Of a stretch of 20,234 nt of DNA, positions 1-8,800 are shown piece after piece (the stretch's first letter is position 1; every line of letters starts with the position of its first letter). The stretch spans positions 1 through 20,234 of the IMG/VR virus record IMGVR_UViG_3300007345_000400; one strand, given 5' to 3'. Origin of the DNA: a virus. Below the pieces are notes generated by a model. The model saw only the letters and a program-made list of their open reading frames with translations. It ran no database searches and was not told the DNA's origin. Position numbers and translations under genes: made by a program.

Positions 1-43
1 ATCTAGCTTTACACCGCCTACTGACGCACTACCCAAGTTTTAA
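1..43 (+). CDS. 3' end of an upstream gene (partial)
   Basis: A reading frame entering from the left edge encodes SSFTPPTDALPKF and stops with TAA at 41-43, two bases before the ribosome binding site of the next gene. The fragment is too short to identify. The packing of this block and its position before a tail-assembly-like gene suggest the end of a tail or fibre gene. One other frame is also open here, so the frame choice rests only on the fit of its stop to the next gene. Confidence 0.35.
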   Translation, partial: SSFTPPTDALPKF

Positions 44-55
44 AAGGAGACAAAT

Positions 56-559
56 ATGTTATTTGTTGAAGTGGCTACTGGAACGCCAAAAACAAAAATC
101 CAGCTAAGACAAGAAAACAAGCATATGTCTCTGCCTGAAGCGTGGACTGATGCAACGCTGGAATCCTTGGGTGTAGCACGGGTAACTGCGGTTGCAAAGC
201 CTGACGTTGGCGAATGGCAAGTGGCTGTCAAAGATGGCGTAGAGCAAGTAGGCGGTGTATGGCAGGAGAAGTGGGTAACTCAAGAGATGTTTACCGAATA
301 CACTGAGACTGACGAGGACGGTGTAGAAACCACTGTAACCGTACAGGATCAGATAGACGCCAAGACTGCCGCTGACAATGCCGCTCTAGAAGCCACAGAA
401 CGAGCTACACGGGACGATCTGTTAAAAGCTACAGACCACTACGGTTTATCAGATGTGACCATGAGCGCAGAGATGACCGCTTACCGACAGGCGTTGAGAG
501 ACGTACCCCAGCAGGCAGACTTTCCTGCGACGATTACCTGGCCCACCAAACCCGAGTAA
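56..559 (+). CDS. Phage tail assembly chaperone-like / fibre-associated protein
   Basis: This 167-residue protein starts at an ATG preceded by AGGAGA six bases upstream. Its C-terminal half holds a helix beginning ATRDDLLKATD and ends in TAYRQALRDVPQQADFP...WPTKP. That RQALRD-(I/V)PQQ...FP...WP pattern is typical of small proteins encoded beside tail fibres in many phages, annotated as tail assembly chaperone or DUF4376-like. The N-terminal half (residues 1-95) is acidic, beta-rich and probably interacts with a fibre. By family resemblance it would help fold or assemble the distal tail or cap a fibre. The assignment comes from motif recall, so the family is fairly sure and the exact role is inferred. 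An internal ATG at 124 is a possible alternative start with no better ribosome binding site. Confidence 0.6.
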   Translation: MLFVEVATGTPKTKIQLRQENKHMSLPEAWTDATLESLGVARVTAVAKPDVGEWQVAVKDGVEQVGGVWQEKWVTQEMFTEYTETDEDGVETTVTVQDQIDAKTAADNAALEATERATRDDLLKATDHYGLSDVTMSAEMTAYRQALRDVPQQADFPATITWPTKPE

Positions 560-564
560 AAAAT

Positions 565-3156
565 ATGCCTACTACTACGATGTCCTCTATGACGGAGGAG
601 GAGCGCAAGCGCCTGAAGAAAATGCAGCCGGATCAAATGGTGCCGCAAACTGGCGGTGCTAGGCCGTTGATACCGCAAACTGGCGGGCCGCGTCCTATGG
701 GCCCTCCAGACAAAGGCCCTGGCCCGGTGGGTAGCGGCACGATCACAGATCCTAAAGCGCCAACGCCAACCGTCATTTCAGACCCCGGCCCGATGGGTAG
801 CGGCACGATCAACGAGGGCAGTAGAGGGTTGCTGCAAGCTCGTCAGGACTACTCTGACGACATCAACGCTTTGTTCCAGCAATACGTTGGGAGAGATGCC
901 GCTCAGTCTGGTTTAGATTATTGGCAGCAAGTTCTTAATGACGGCGCAACCCTAGACGATCTGCGTTTTAACCTCGCGGGAAGTGATGAAGCGTATGGGG
1001 TAGCGAACCAGCGGGTACAGGATGCGTTTCAAGGATTGCTCGGCAGAGAAGCCCGTCAGGCCGGCTTGGATTATTGGCGCGGGGATTTGCTCAGCGGCAA
1101 AACCGTTGATGATCTGAATTACAACATCCGCCAGTCACCAGAATTTGGTAATCGGGTCACATCCGAAGTAGGGATAGCGTTTTCTCAATTCTTGGAGAGA
1201 TCGCCTAGTGCTGAAGAAATTAGCTCCTTAGTCTCCGCCGCCAGGGCAGGACAGCCGCTCGAGGAGATTTTGGCGAATATCCAGAACTCGCCAGAAGCCC
1301 AGGCTATTGCTCAGAGAAAGTTGGCGGAGCAAGCCCTTGCTGCGGCTAAGGCAAACCAGATTGCGCCTACGCAACAATCTGAGGTGGAAACGGGTAGCCA
1401 AACATCCGCATCGCAAGCAGCCGAAGAGGTTGCCACCTATGACCCGGCCTTGGCCGCAGAGTCTGGAACAGCGGAGGCCAATGAAGCAGAGGTTACTGCG
1501 CGCCAGGTTACGCCACAGCAGACGGTTCAATACCAGCTAAACCAGATCCTTAACAGCAATTCGCCGTTACTACAGAGTGCCAGAACCCGGGGTCTGCAGT
1601 ACGCAAACCAACGTGGACTGCTTAATTCATCTATTGCCGCCCAGGCTAGCGAGCAGGCGGTAATTGATGCGGCTACCAGAATTGCGGAACAGGATGCGGC
1701 CACTTATGCCGGCGCTGACGCTCAGAGCGTAGATGCGGCAAATAGAGCCGCATTGCAGGATGCCTCGCTGGGCACAAATGTAAGTATGTTTAATGTCGGT
1801 GAGGGCAATGTAACTAACCGATTTAATGCTGACTCGATCAACCAGGCGGGGGCGTTTAATGCCGATGCGGCTAATACCGCAATTCAGGCTTTCTTAACTC
1901 GAGAAGCGCAGCGCTTACTGCAAGATGACCAGCAGCTCTTTACTGCTGAGCAGAATGAGGCTGACCGCACCTTGCGGAAGTATCTGCAGGAGCAGGAGTT
2001 TGACTTCACTAGCAGTGAAAACGCGCTGGATCGAGAGTTGCAATCTGTCTTGCAGGAAAATCAATTCGCCTTTACCCGCGGTGAAAGCGCGCTGGATCGT
2101 GATCTGCAGACATCATTGCAGCAAAGTCAGTTTGATTTTACTGGCACTCAAAATCAGCTTGACCGGGATCTCGCCTCGCAAGAGGCGGCTCTGGATCGAG
2201 CCCTGCAAACTGCTCTACAGGAAAGTAATTTTGAATTTACTGGCGATCAAAACGCGCTTGATAGAGCGCTTAAACAGGCACTGCAAAACGAGCAATTAAC
2301 CTGGACTGGGGATCAAAACCAGCTAGATCGTGCTCTGCAAACGTCTCTGCAGAATTCACAGCTTGCGTCTAACGAGGCCATTGCCGCAGCGAAGATTGCC
2401 GCAGAGCAGGCACTACAAGAAACTCAGCTTGCGTTTTCCGGTACCCAGGCTCAGCTCGACAGAGATTTCCAGATGGCGTTTCAAAATAACGCCCAGAGCT
2501 TCCAGGCGACTCAGCTTGCGACTCAGCACGCCTTTGCCTCTATGGAGGCGGAAAAGCAGAGAGGTTTTGAGTCTTATTTGCAGACCAGCCAGAATGATTG
2601 GGCGGCACAGCAAAATGCGCTTGATCGTGAGTTTAAGAAATACCAGGTCAACGCTCAGTCGGCGTCTACGATCATGTACTCGGCCATGGACGGGATTGCC
2701 GCAATTTATGCAGATCCCAACCTAACTGTTTATCAAAAGGAGCAGGCCACAGCGAACTTGATGACGGTGACTCTGCAAATGCCAGGCCTAATGCAGAACA
2801 TTACAGATCGCATGGAAGGCACTACATCAGGTGGCACGGACACCAACACGGACGGTGGAAATACTACTGACGGTGGCGGTGGAGATGGCACGGATGGTGG
2901 AGATGGTGGCGGAGATGGTGGCGGAGATGGTGGAGATGACGGGGGTGGCCCAGATCCAAATACCAATACGAGCTATACCACTACTGATGTTATTCGCCGT
3001 GCTCCGCCCAGAGCAGTAGATGAAGCTGGGTTCACCGAGCAAACTACTCAAGACGGAACTGCAACTGGCCTCTATCTCTCGCCCAATGGTCAGCGTTATG
3101 TATGGGATCCCCAAAGCGAACAGTTTGTACCCGTGCCTTCAGGCCCTTTGCCGTAG
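565..3156 (+). CDS. Large fibrous virion protein with DUF4214-like repeats and hendecad helix
   Basis: This 863-residue protein follows the previous stop after five bases. Residues 1-90 are low-complexity and Pro/Gly-rich (PQTGG, MGSGTI repeats). Residues 96-144, 149-193 and about 200-247 are three DUF4214-like units with the pattern F-x-x-x-x-GR-x-x-x-x-x-GLDYW. DUF4214 is common in phage fibres and surface proteins. Residues 457-698 form an unbroken 11-residue periodic, Gln/Asp-rich helix built of 22-residue units such as FTGDQNALDRALKQALQ. A short folded part and a Gly/Asp-rich linker (about 752-802) lead to a C-terminal piece with LYLSPNGQRYVWDP. It is probably a tail-fibre, tail-needle or internal structural protein. 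The position just before the ejection-protein genes fits either, and no enzyme motif is seen. Confidence 0.7.
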   Translation: MPTTTMSSMTEEERKRLKKMQPDQMVPQTGGARPLIPQTGGPRPMGPPDKGPGPVGSGTITDPKAPTPTVISDPGPMGSGTINEGSRGLLQARQDYSDDINALFQQYVGRDAAQSGLDYWQQVLNDGATLDDLRFNLAGSDEAYGVANQRVQDAFQGLLGREARQAGLDYWRGDLLSGKTVDDLNYNIRQSPEFGNRVTSEVGIAFSQFLERSPSAEEISSLVSAARAGQPLEEILANIQNSPEAQAIAQRKLAEQALAAAKANQIAPTQQSEVETGSQTSASQAAEEVATYDPALAAESGTAEANEAEVTARQVTPQQTVQYQLNQILNSNSPLLQSARTRGLQYANQRGLLNSSIAAQASEQAVIDAATRIAEQDAATYAGADAQSVDAANRAALQDASLGTNVSMFNVGEGNVTNRFNADSINQAGAFNADAANTAIQAFLTREAQRLLQDDQQLFTAEQNEADRTLRKYLQEQEFDFTSSENALDRELQSVLQENQFAFTRGESALDRDLQTSLQQSQFDFTGTQNQLDRDLASQEAALDRALQTALQESNFEFTGDQNALDRALKQALQNEQLTWTGDQNQLDRALQTSLQNSQLASNEAIAAAKIAAEQALQETQLAFSGTQAQLDRDFQMAFQNNAQSFQATQLATQHAFASMEAEKQRGFESYLQTSQNDWAAQQNALDREFKKYQVNAQSASTIMYSAMDGIAAIYADPNLTVYQKEQATANLMTVTLQMPGLMQNITDRMEGTTSGGTDTNTDGGNTTDGGGGDGTDGGDGGGDGGGDGGDDGGGPDPNTNTSYTTTDVIRRAPPRAVDEAGFTEQTTQDGTATGLYLSPNGQRYVWDPQSEQFVPVPSGPLP
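1933..2658 (+). repeat. Protein-level 22-residue (2 x 11) tandem repeat
   Basis: Codons 457-698 of the fibrous protein can be cut without gaps into 22-residue units, consensus FxFTGxQNxLDRxLQxxLQxxQ. Two stretches deviate, each by one extra 11-residue half-unit: at 523-555 and at 666-676. The whole block is 242 residues, exactly 22 elevens. An 11-residue period is the signature of a hendecad, nearly straight coiled coil. The DNA copies have diverged, so this is an old repeat maintained at the protein level. Confidence 0.85.
2884..2945 (+). repeat. Gly/Asp-coding minisatellite
   Basis: Purine-rich tract built from GATGGTGGCGGA (12 bp, perfect at 2902-2913 and 2914-2925) and shorter GATGGTGGA variants. 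It encodes the DGGGDGG linker of the fibrous protein. It is likely length-variable by replication slippage, and the polypeptide would be a flexible, acidic, possibly Ca-binding linker. Confidence 0.8.
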
Positions 3157-3163
3157 ACCATAA

Positions 3164-3604
3164 GTGATTAGAGAGGCGACGCTGGCGGATGTGCCAGCTA
3201 TTGTTGATTTAGCAGTAGAGTCAGTAAGCCAAAACCCCCTCCCAGTCAGAATTTGCAGAGACTCTATGGCAGAGACAGCCACTGAGGCGATCTCTGGCAA
3301 CCGCCATTTTGTCTGGGTATCAGAGATAGACGGTGAGGTGGTCGCCGCCGTGGGGGCAATGGCGGAGCGGTCATTCTGGTATGAGCGCCAGCAGTGCAGC
3401 GTGATGCTGTACTACACCAGAGTACCCGGCGAGGGAGTCAAGCTCCTACGTCAATTCGGCAAGTGGGTGAAATCTCGCCCGGTCATCAAAGTTGCCGTAA
3501 TCGAGTTAGAGCCAGAGTCCGATCCCAGGCTATTGAAGTTTCTTAGCCGGATCGGCTTTTCCCGTATTTCTATGAATTGCACCTATGTGCGAGGTCAGAC
3601 ATGA
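3164..3604 (+). CDS. GNAT-family N-acetyltransferase-like phage protein
   Basis: This 146-residue protein has the normal GNAT length. It opens with IREATLADVPAIVDLA, the usual first strand and helix of the fold. A VSEIDGEVVAAVGA hairpin follows, then R86-V-P-G-E-G91, which fits the RxxGxG acetyl-CoA loop, and a C-terminal FLSRIGF motif typical of the last strands. GNAT-like proteins of this size recur between structural genes in podoviruses. Their substrate is unknown, and modification of a virion or host protein is only inferred. The start is GTG at 3164, seven bases after the preceding stop, with no good ribosome binding site, so expression is probably coupled to the upstream gene. The stop overlaps the next start (ATGA). 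Confidence 0.75.
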   Translation: MIREATLADVPAIVDLAVESVSQNPLPVRICRDSMAETATEAISGNRHFVWVSEIDGEVVAAVGAMAERSFWYERQQCSVMLYYTRVPGEGVKLLRQFGKWVKSRPVIKVAVIELEPESDPRLLKFLSRIGFSRISMNCTYVRGQT

Positions 3605-4479
3605 GTAAGGTTGTAAAGAAGGTCGGCAAGGTCATCAAGAAGGTCGTGAAGGGCGTTGTAAAAGGCGTCAAGAAGGTCTGGAAGGCGGTCAAGCAAAGCA
3701 AATTCCTGAAAGTCGCTGCGATTGCGGCCGCTGTGTATTTTGGAGGTGCTGCCCTTTTGGGCGGCATCGGAGGGGCGACGAGTGGCGCTGGATTTATGGC
3801 CGGCGCGAAAGCCGGGGTAGCATCTGCGTGGAGCGGAGTCACTGGCGCTGGCGCTGCTCTGGCATCTGGAAACATAACCGGGGCGGGAAGCTCGCTGGCC
3901 GGTGGATTTACTGGCGCGTATGGCGCTGGAGCGGGCACGGTTGCGGCAAATCTTGCGCCGATCACTACGGCTACCCCGGTATACACAGCCCCTAGTGCGG
4001 GCGTCACAACAGCAACGGGCACGGGAGCGGGTGCAGCGGCCCCGGTCACTACCGGGAATTACTTAACAGGAGCCTCTACAACGGCTCCCTCGGGCTTTAG
4101 CTCATTGGGTAATGCGGTAGGTGCGGGTCAGGCTACTGGCCTTAATGCGGCCGCTCCTGGCGCTGTAGGCGGTGTTGGCGGTGCCACGACTGCAGCCACT
4201 CTTGCTCCTGCCGCAAACCCCGGGTTACTGGGTCGTGTTGCTGGTGGCATTGGCAAAGGCTGGAACGCGCTAGGCCCTGCTGGTCAATTCGGCGCAGTGA
4301 TGATTGGTGGCCAAATGCTCCAAGGTTACGCCGCCGCAAAAGCGCAGGAAGATGCGGAGGCAGAAGCACTAGCCAGGTATCAGGCAAATATAGGCGGGGT
4401 GATTAGGGCCCCGGTCTATAACCCAGAGACAGGGCGGTACGAGGTGCCGGCGCTTTATCGATCAGGAGGGAGAGGCTAA
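3601..4479 (+). CDS. Lys-rich, Gly/Ala-rich putative internal (ejection) protein
   Basis: This is a 292-residue protein. I chose the ATG at 3601, which overlaps the acetyltransferase stop as ATGA and has GAGG about eight bases upstream, over an in-frame ATG at 3577. Residues 1-35 are a strongly basic amphipathic helix with KK/KVV every 3-4 residues (KVIKKVVKGVVKGVKKVWK). It runs into a hydrophobic segment at about 36-58 (AAIAAAVYFGGAALLGGIGG). Residues 60-230 are Gly/Ala/Thr-rich, and 230-292 are helical, ending in an ARYQANIGG... tail. A cationic amphipathic helix plus a membrane segment fits a protein that inserts into a host membrane during DNA ejection, in the position of T7 gp14. No homology can be claimed, and the role is inferred from position and composition. 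Confidence 0.65.
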   Translation: MSKVVKKVGKVIKKVVKGVVKGVKKVWKAVKQSKFLKVAAIAAAVYFGGAALLGGIGGATSGAGFMAGAKAGVASAWSGVTGAGAALASGNITGAGSSLAGGFTGAYGAGAGTVAANLAPITTATPVYTAPSAGVTTATGTGAGAAAPVTTGNYLTGASTTAPSGFSSLGNAVGAGQATGLNAAAPGAVGGVGGATTAATLAPAANPGLLGRVAGGIGKGWNALGPAGQFGAVMIGGQMLQGYAAAKAQEDAEAEALARYQANIGGVIRAPVYNPETGRYEVPALYRSGGRG

Positions 4480-5015
4480 TGGCTGGACTACTACAAAATG
4501 AAGCGGCCCCTATGCAGGCAGAGGGCGGAGCTCCTGCCCTTGACGATCCCGCACTGGAGTCAGCAATCAATTACATGGGCAAGAAACTGTACTCAGAAGA
4601 TTTGTCTGAAGAGATTGCAAGAGTCATTTCCGGTTCTGAAAGAGCTCAGCCCAGGCTAATGGCTATGGCGGCTCTGAAGCTGGCCGAGGCATCAGACACT
4701 GAAACAGATGGTGACATCAAGGAAGAGAATCTTTCGATCCTGGGAATGATGGCGCTGAATGAGGTGTTCACGATTGCAGAGGCAACAGGCGTCCAGGTAT
4801 CGGGTGCCGATGTTTCATCCGCATTTAAAGAGATGGTGATTATGTTTGCCCAAGAGCAGGGATTGTCACCGGAGGAAGTAGCCAGCTTGAAAGAGGCAAT
4901 GGTTCAGGTGGATGACGCGGAGCTTGCAAGCGAAGCCGAAGCGCTGCCGGATGATTATGGTGATTCACTGCCGGATGAAGATGTCCCGGTAGGCGACAGA
5001 GAGATGGGAGCCTGA
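4479..5015 (+). CDS. Acidic helical phage protein, putative virion component
   Basis: This 178-residue protein has its ATG inside the previous stop (TAATG). A strong AGGAGGG site lies eight bases upstream at 4464-4470, the best ribosome binding site in this block. It is predominantly helical and rich in Glu/Asp, Met and Ala. The central part (residues about 25-145) holds several helices including LGMMALNEVFTIAEATG and FKEMVIMFAQEQGLSPEEV. The tail (150-178) is acidic and probably disordered. There is no signal peptide, membrane segment or catalytic motif. Its place between two putative internal virion proteins suggests a structural or scaffolding partner for the ejection complex. I do not recognise the family. 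Confidence 0.65.
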   Translation: MAGLLQNEAAPMQAEGGAPALDDPALESAINYMGKKLYSEDLSEEIARVISGSERAQPRLMAMAALKLAEASDTETDGDIKEENLSILGMMALNEVFTIAEATGVQVSGADVSSAFKEMVIMFAQEQGLSPEEVASLKEAMVQVDDAELASEAEALPDDYGDSLPDEDVPVGDREMGA

Positions 5016-5016
5016 T

Positions 5017-5793
5017 ATGGCCAGTAGAGGATTGCTTGGTGCGCTTGGTGGCTTGGGCGCGGGGATATCGCAGTTCGCCAACACGATGTTTAACGTCGAG
5101 ATTGAGAAGGATCGCGAGGCCCGGTTGCAGGCTATTGCTGACAAGAATTACGCGCGCGCCAGAAAGGATCAGCTTGCTGACATTGCATCTCAGCGTGAGT
5201 TCCAGACAGGCTTGCTAGAAAAAGAGCAGAATTTTCAGCGAGAGACTGCCAACACCAAGTTTGGTCAGCAAGTGGCGTTGCAGTCGCTAAGCGAGGCTCA
5301 GCAGCGGAGATTGATCGAATACGGCCAACAGTTCCCGCAGTCTGCATTAGGCAAGCTGATCCAAGAGCGCGATCGTTTTGAGCCAGGATCAGATCAATAC
5401 AATCTGTATCAGCAGCAGATCAACCAGTCTCAGCTTATTCAGAACACTAACCCGTATACGGGCGCTATGAGCATTGGCATCCCGCAGTTCGATGACAGCG
5501 GAAAGTTGATTGGTGTCGAGGAGGTTGCGACTTTCGGGGGCATGGGCGATCTATCTGGATCGTCAGCAGGACGGACGCCACCGCAGGCCCCTGATGCTCC
5601 TGAGATAGATCAAGCAGAGCTTCAAGAACAGATCGATGCGATAGAAGCCATGCCGGAAGATGAAAACGGAATGATTGATCTCGGTCGCGGGCCTATCAAC
5701 AAAGCGCAGTTATTGCAGAAGCTAAGAGGCGGCTTGGCTGTTTCTGCCCCGCCGGGGTCTACCTCGCGATTCGCTATCGATCGACTCGGCTAA
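5017..5793 (+). CDS. Gln-rich coiled-coil phage protein, putative ejection-complex component
   Basis: This 258-residue protein starts one base after the previous stop (TGATATG), with GGGAG about eight bases upstream. Residues 1-22 are a glycine-rich hydrophobic segment (LLGALGGLGAGISQFA). Residues 27-105 are a long charged, Gln-rich helix whose pattern (QREFQTGLLEKEQNFQRE) resembles the helix of the 863-residue fibrous protein. Residues 105-190 are mixed, and a Pro/Asp-rich linker leads to a short C-terminal helix. It precedes the giant gene, the position of T7 gp15-like internal proteins. The function is inferred from order only. Confidence 0.65.
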   Translation: MASRGLLGALGGLGAGISQFANTMFNVEIEKDREARLQAIADKNYARARKDQLADIASQREFQTGLLEKEQNFQRETANTKFGQQVALQSLSEAQQRRLIEYGQQFPQSALGKLIQERDRFEPGSDQYNLYQQQINQSQLIQNTNPYTGAMSIGIPQFDDSGKLIGVEEVATFGGMGDLSGSSAGRTPPQAPDAPEIDQAELQEQIDAIEAMPEDENGMIDLGRGPINKAQLLQKLRGGLAVSAPPGSTSRFAIDRLG

Positions 5794-5851
5794 TACCCGG
5801 CACTAATCCCAGTCAAAAACCTTTTTACCTTCTGTAGAGGGATGGATTCGT

Positions 5852-8800
5852 ATGGCCTCAAAACCTCAATTTGGCGCTGATTTTTTAGATTTCGCTTATG
5901 GCACACCCAGACAGCCTAGCGCCGGGGGATTTAGTAATCAGTTTCTGGATTTCGCTTACGGGCCTCAGCAGGAGGAGGAGCGAGGGTTTTTTGTAAATGC
6001 GCTAGTGAGCGCTGGCGAGCGCGGTAGCGAAATAGCCAGTAACTTTGTGCAGGGGCTAGGCACGATTGCAAAAGCCGGCGAGAACTTCTTGGCGGATACA
6101 ACAGGCATCAACCCGTACATCAAGTTTGGCGAAGATGGCATTTCGTTTGATCTGTACGCCAAGCCAGAAGAGACGGGAAACCTCCTGGGCACATTGGGCG
6201 AGTCGATCGAGCAAGACTTTGGTGCTACAGCAAACCGCCGATTCACCTGGGAAAACTTTAAGGGTGCTGATGGTGAGGTTTCGATTGATGACTTCTTCAA
6301 TTTTAAGGAGTTGGCTGGCTACATCCTAGAGTCTGGGATTCATTCTGCGCCGGATATGGGTGCGGCTATCCTGGCTTTTCCTGCGTATATTTTTTCTTTG
6401 GTTCAAGAGCTTGGTGAAGAGCGAGCTCGGAATAAGGGCTTCACAGAAACCAGCATAAGAGAGCTTGCTGAAGCTGCTCCAGCCGCAATAGCCACCGCTG
6501 CACTGGAGCGCCTGGGTGCGAGAGGAATTTTAGATACTGCCGGGCAGGGCTTCGGCAAGGGTCTACTGAAAGGCGCAACCAAAGAAGCAGGCACTGAATT
6601 CCTGCAAGAGCAAGCCCAGTACGCTGGTGAGGTGGTTGGGACGCCGGTTGGTTTTGACCTAAGCACCAGTCTGGACAGAGGTATCGCTGGCGCGGTGGCT
6701 GGTGGCGGTATTGGCGCGGCTGGTGGCGCAGTATCCGGGACGTTGCGATCAGCTCCGTATGATCCGTTCGCCGGCAAGGAGCCCGGCCAGGTTCTTCAAG
6801 AGCTGCAAGATCGCGTTGCCGCATTGAACGCCAGAGTAGAGGAGGGCCTTACTCCGGGTTACTCCCTCGAAGAGCAGAGAGCCGCGATTGAGGCGGATGC
6901 TCGTCAAGCCAGTATTGCCTTCCCAGACTTCACGTTTGACCTGGGTGCTATTCTCGACCCCATCTCAGTCGCCGCTAGAGCAGGCCAGGCTGAAGCTAGA
7001 GCTCAGGGTGGGGATGGGTTAGACCAGGCTACTAACGCGGCCGCACGGGCCTCTCAAGCCGCCTCACAGGCCCGCACGATAGAGACACCCACCACTCAAG
7101 CTGTCATTGAGACAGACTCCCCTCAGATCGCTGACACTTTCGAGCAGCAAGTCCAGGAAACCGAAGCCCGCCGGCAAGAGCAAATGGCTGCGCTTACTCC
7201 CGGTGTGGATTTGATTGCAGCCCTCCGGGCCAGTCTCAACAAGGCCATCATTACCGCAAGACGCGAGCAGAGAGCCCTGGGCGATAGCGACCAACAGCAA
7301 ACCCAAGAGCTCGAGGATGACATCTCCCGCTTGCAGTTTGGTCTGACCAGGCTTCAAGAAGCTCAGCGGTATGCTTCAGAGGACAACTCTGCTGCCATCC
7401 CCGCGATTCTCAATCAAGTAAGAGACATCGCAGCGCGTCCGATTTTGTCCCCAGAGTTTGGTCGCCGTCAGTCGTTTGACTATGTAAACGTACTTGAAGG
7501 CGAGCTGATGCCGCGCATGGACGAAACCATCGAGCTGTATCGGCAGACCGGGGTAATGCCCAGGACAGAGCGGCCCGCCTTGCGAGCTCCGGCAGACTTT
7601 GAAGTGGATCCTGCCGGCGAGACGAGAAGGCCGCGCTCCACTACTCAGCAAGCTGATATTCCAGACATACGAGCTCGGGATAATCTGATTGAAGATCAGA
7701 ACATTATCTATGGAGATCAGCCGGCACCTGAACCAGCTCCTCGGCCAACGATGGATTTCGCTGTTGATCGAGAAGGCAATGTTGCTGGGACACCTAATGA
7801 GGTAGCGGCACGGCGAGGCGTTCCCACGACTCCGATGCTAGAGGTGGATGTCGAGGATCGACCCAGTACGCAGATTCTCCGCAAAGCTAGCGGTGAGCCT
7901 TATCCGACCAGGCAATCTGCATCCGCTGCACTGACTCGCGTGAAGCGCGAAAACCTGGATTACAACTGGGATGTTATCGAGGACGGTGCTGGATTTGCTC
8001 TTCAAGGTAGATTGCCAGAAGGCTTGCCGCCGAGAGAGGTGGATATCCAGTCTATCCGGGAGACTATGCGCCCTGGCGCTGGCGTGATCGATGAGCAGGG
8101 TCGCGGTCTGAGCAGGGAAGAGCAGGCATTGCGAGCGGCCCAAGACGCAGAGGCTGAGATCCCGGCTAGAGATAATGTGGTTCAGATCCCGGTTGATTAC
8201 CGTCCGGCAGACGCGCCCAGAGGCGAGGCAGAGATCGAAGCAGAGATTGCGGCAATCGACAAGGAACTGCGGGCTATCAATCGCGGCACTACCCGCGGGG
8301 GCTATAACGCAGATACTGACCTATTCAGCGCAATTAAAATGATGGGCGGGATTAAGACGTCAGATGCCCGTAGCGAAGATTTCAGTGTGAGCGGGCAAGG
8401 CGTTCCGAGCGGGCTGTTCAAGGCGAACGGAAAGACGTTCGATGAGCTTACAGAGCTCATGCAAGAAGCAGGCTACCTGGTAAGAAGCGGTGATTCCTAT
8501 GACGCCCAGGTTGGAGATGCAAACCGCACTATCGACATTATCCGTGATGCCATTTTTCAATGGCAAGAAAACAAGGATTTAACTTTCCTCGAGGCCGGCC
8601 AGCCAGGAAGAAAGTCGCAAGAGCGTGATGGGTTGCGTAACCGGCGTGATGCCCTAATGGAAGAGCTGCGGTCTGCGGAGACGTTTGATGACTCTCCAAT
8701 ACCGGATATAAGTCCACCGGACACACAAGCTGAGATCGACACTGAGACGGAGCCACAAGGCTCCGTTTCTCGTTCTGGGCCCGATATTTCGCAAATTGCT

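Noticed and set aside
3570-4049. 159-codon reverse frame rich in Ala and Pro
   Set aside because: It is antisense to the Gly/Ala-rich ejection-protein gene. High-GC codons of that gene remove reverse stops. No start signal or coupling.
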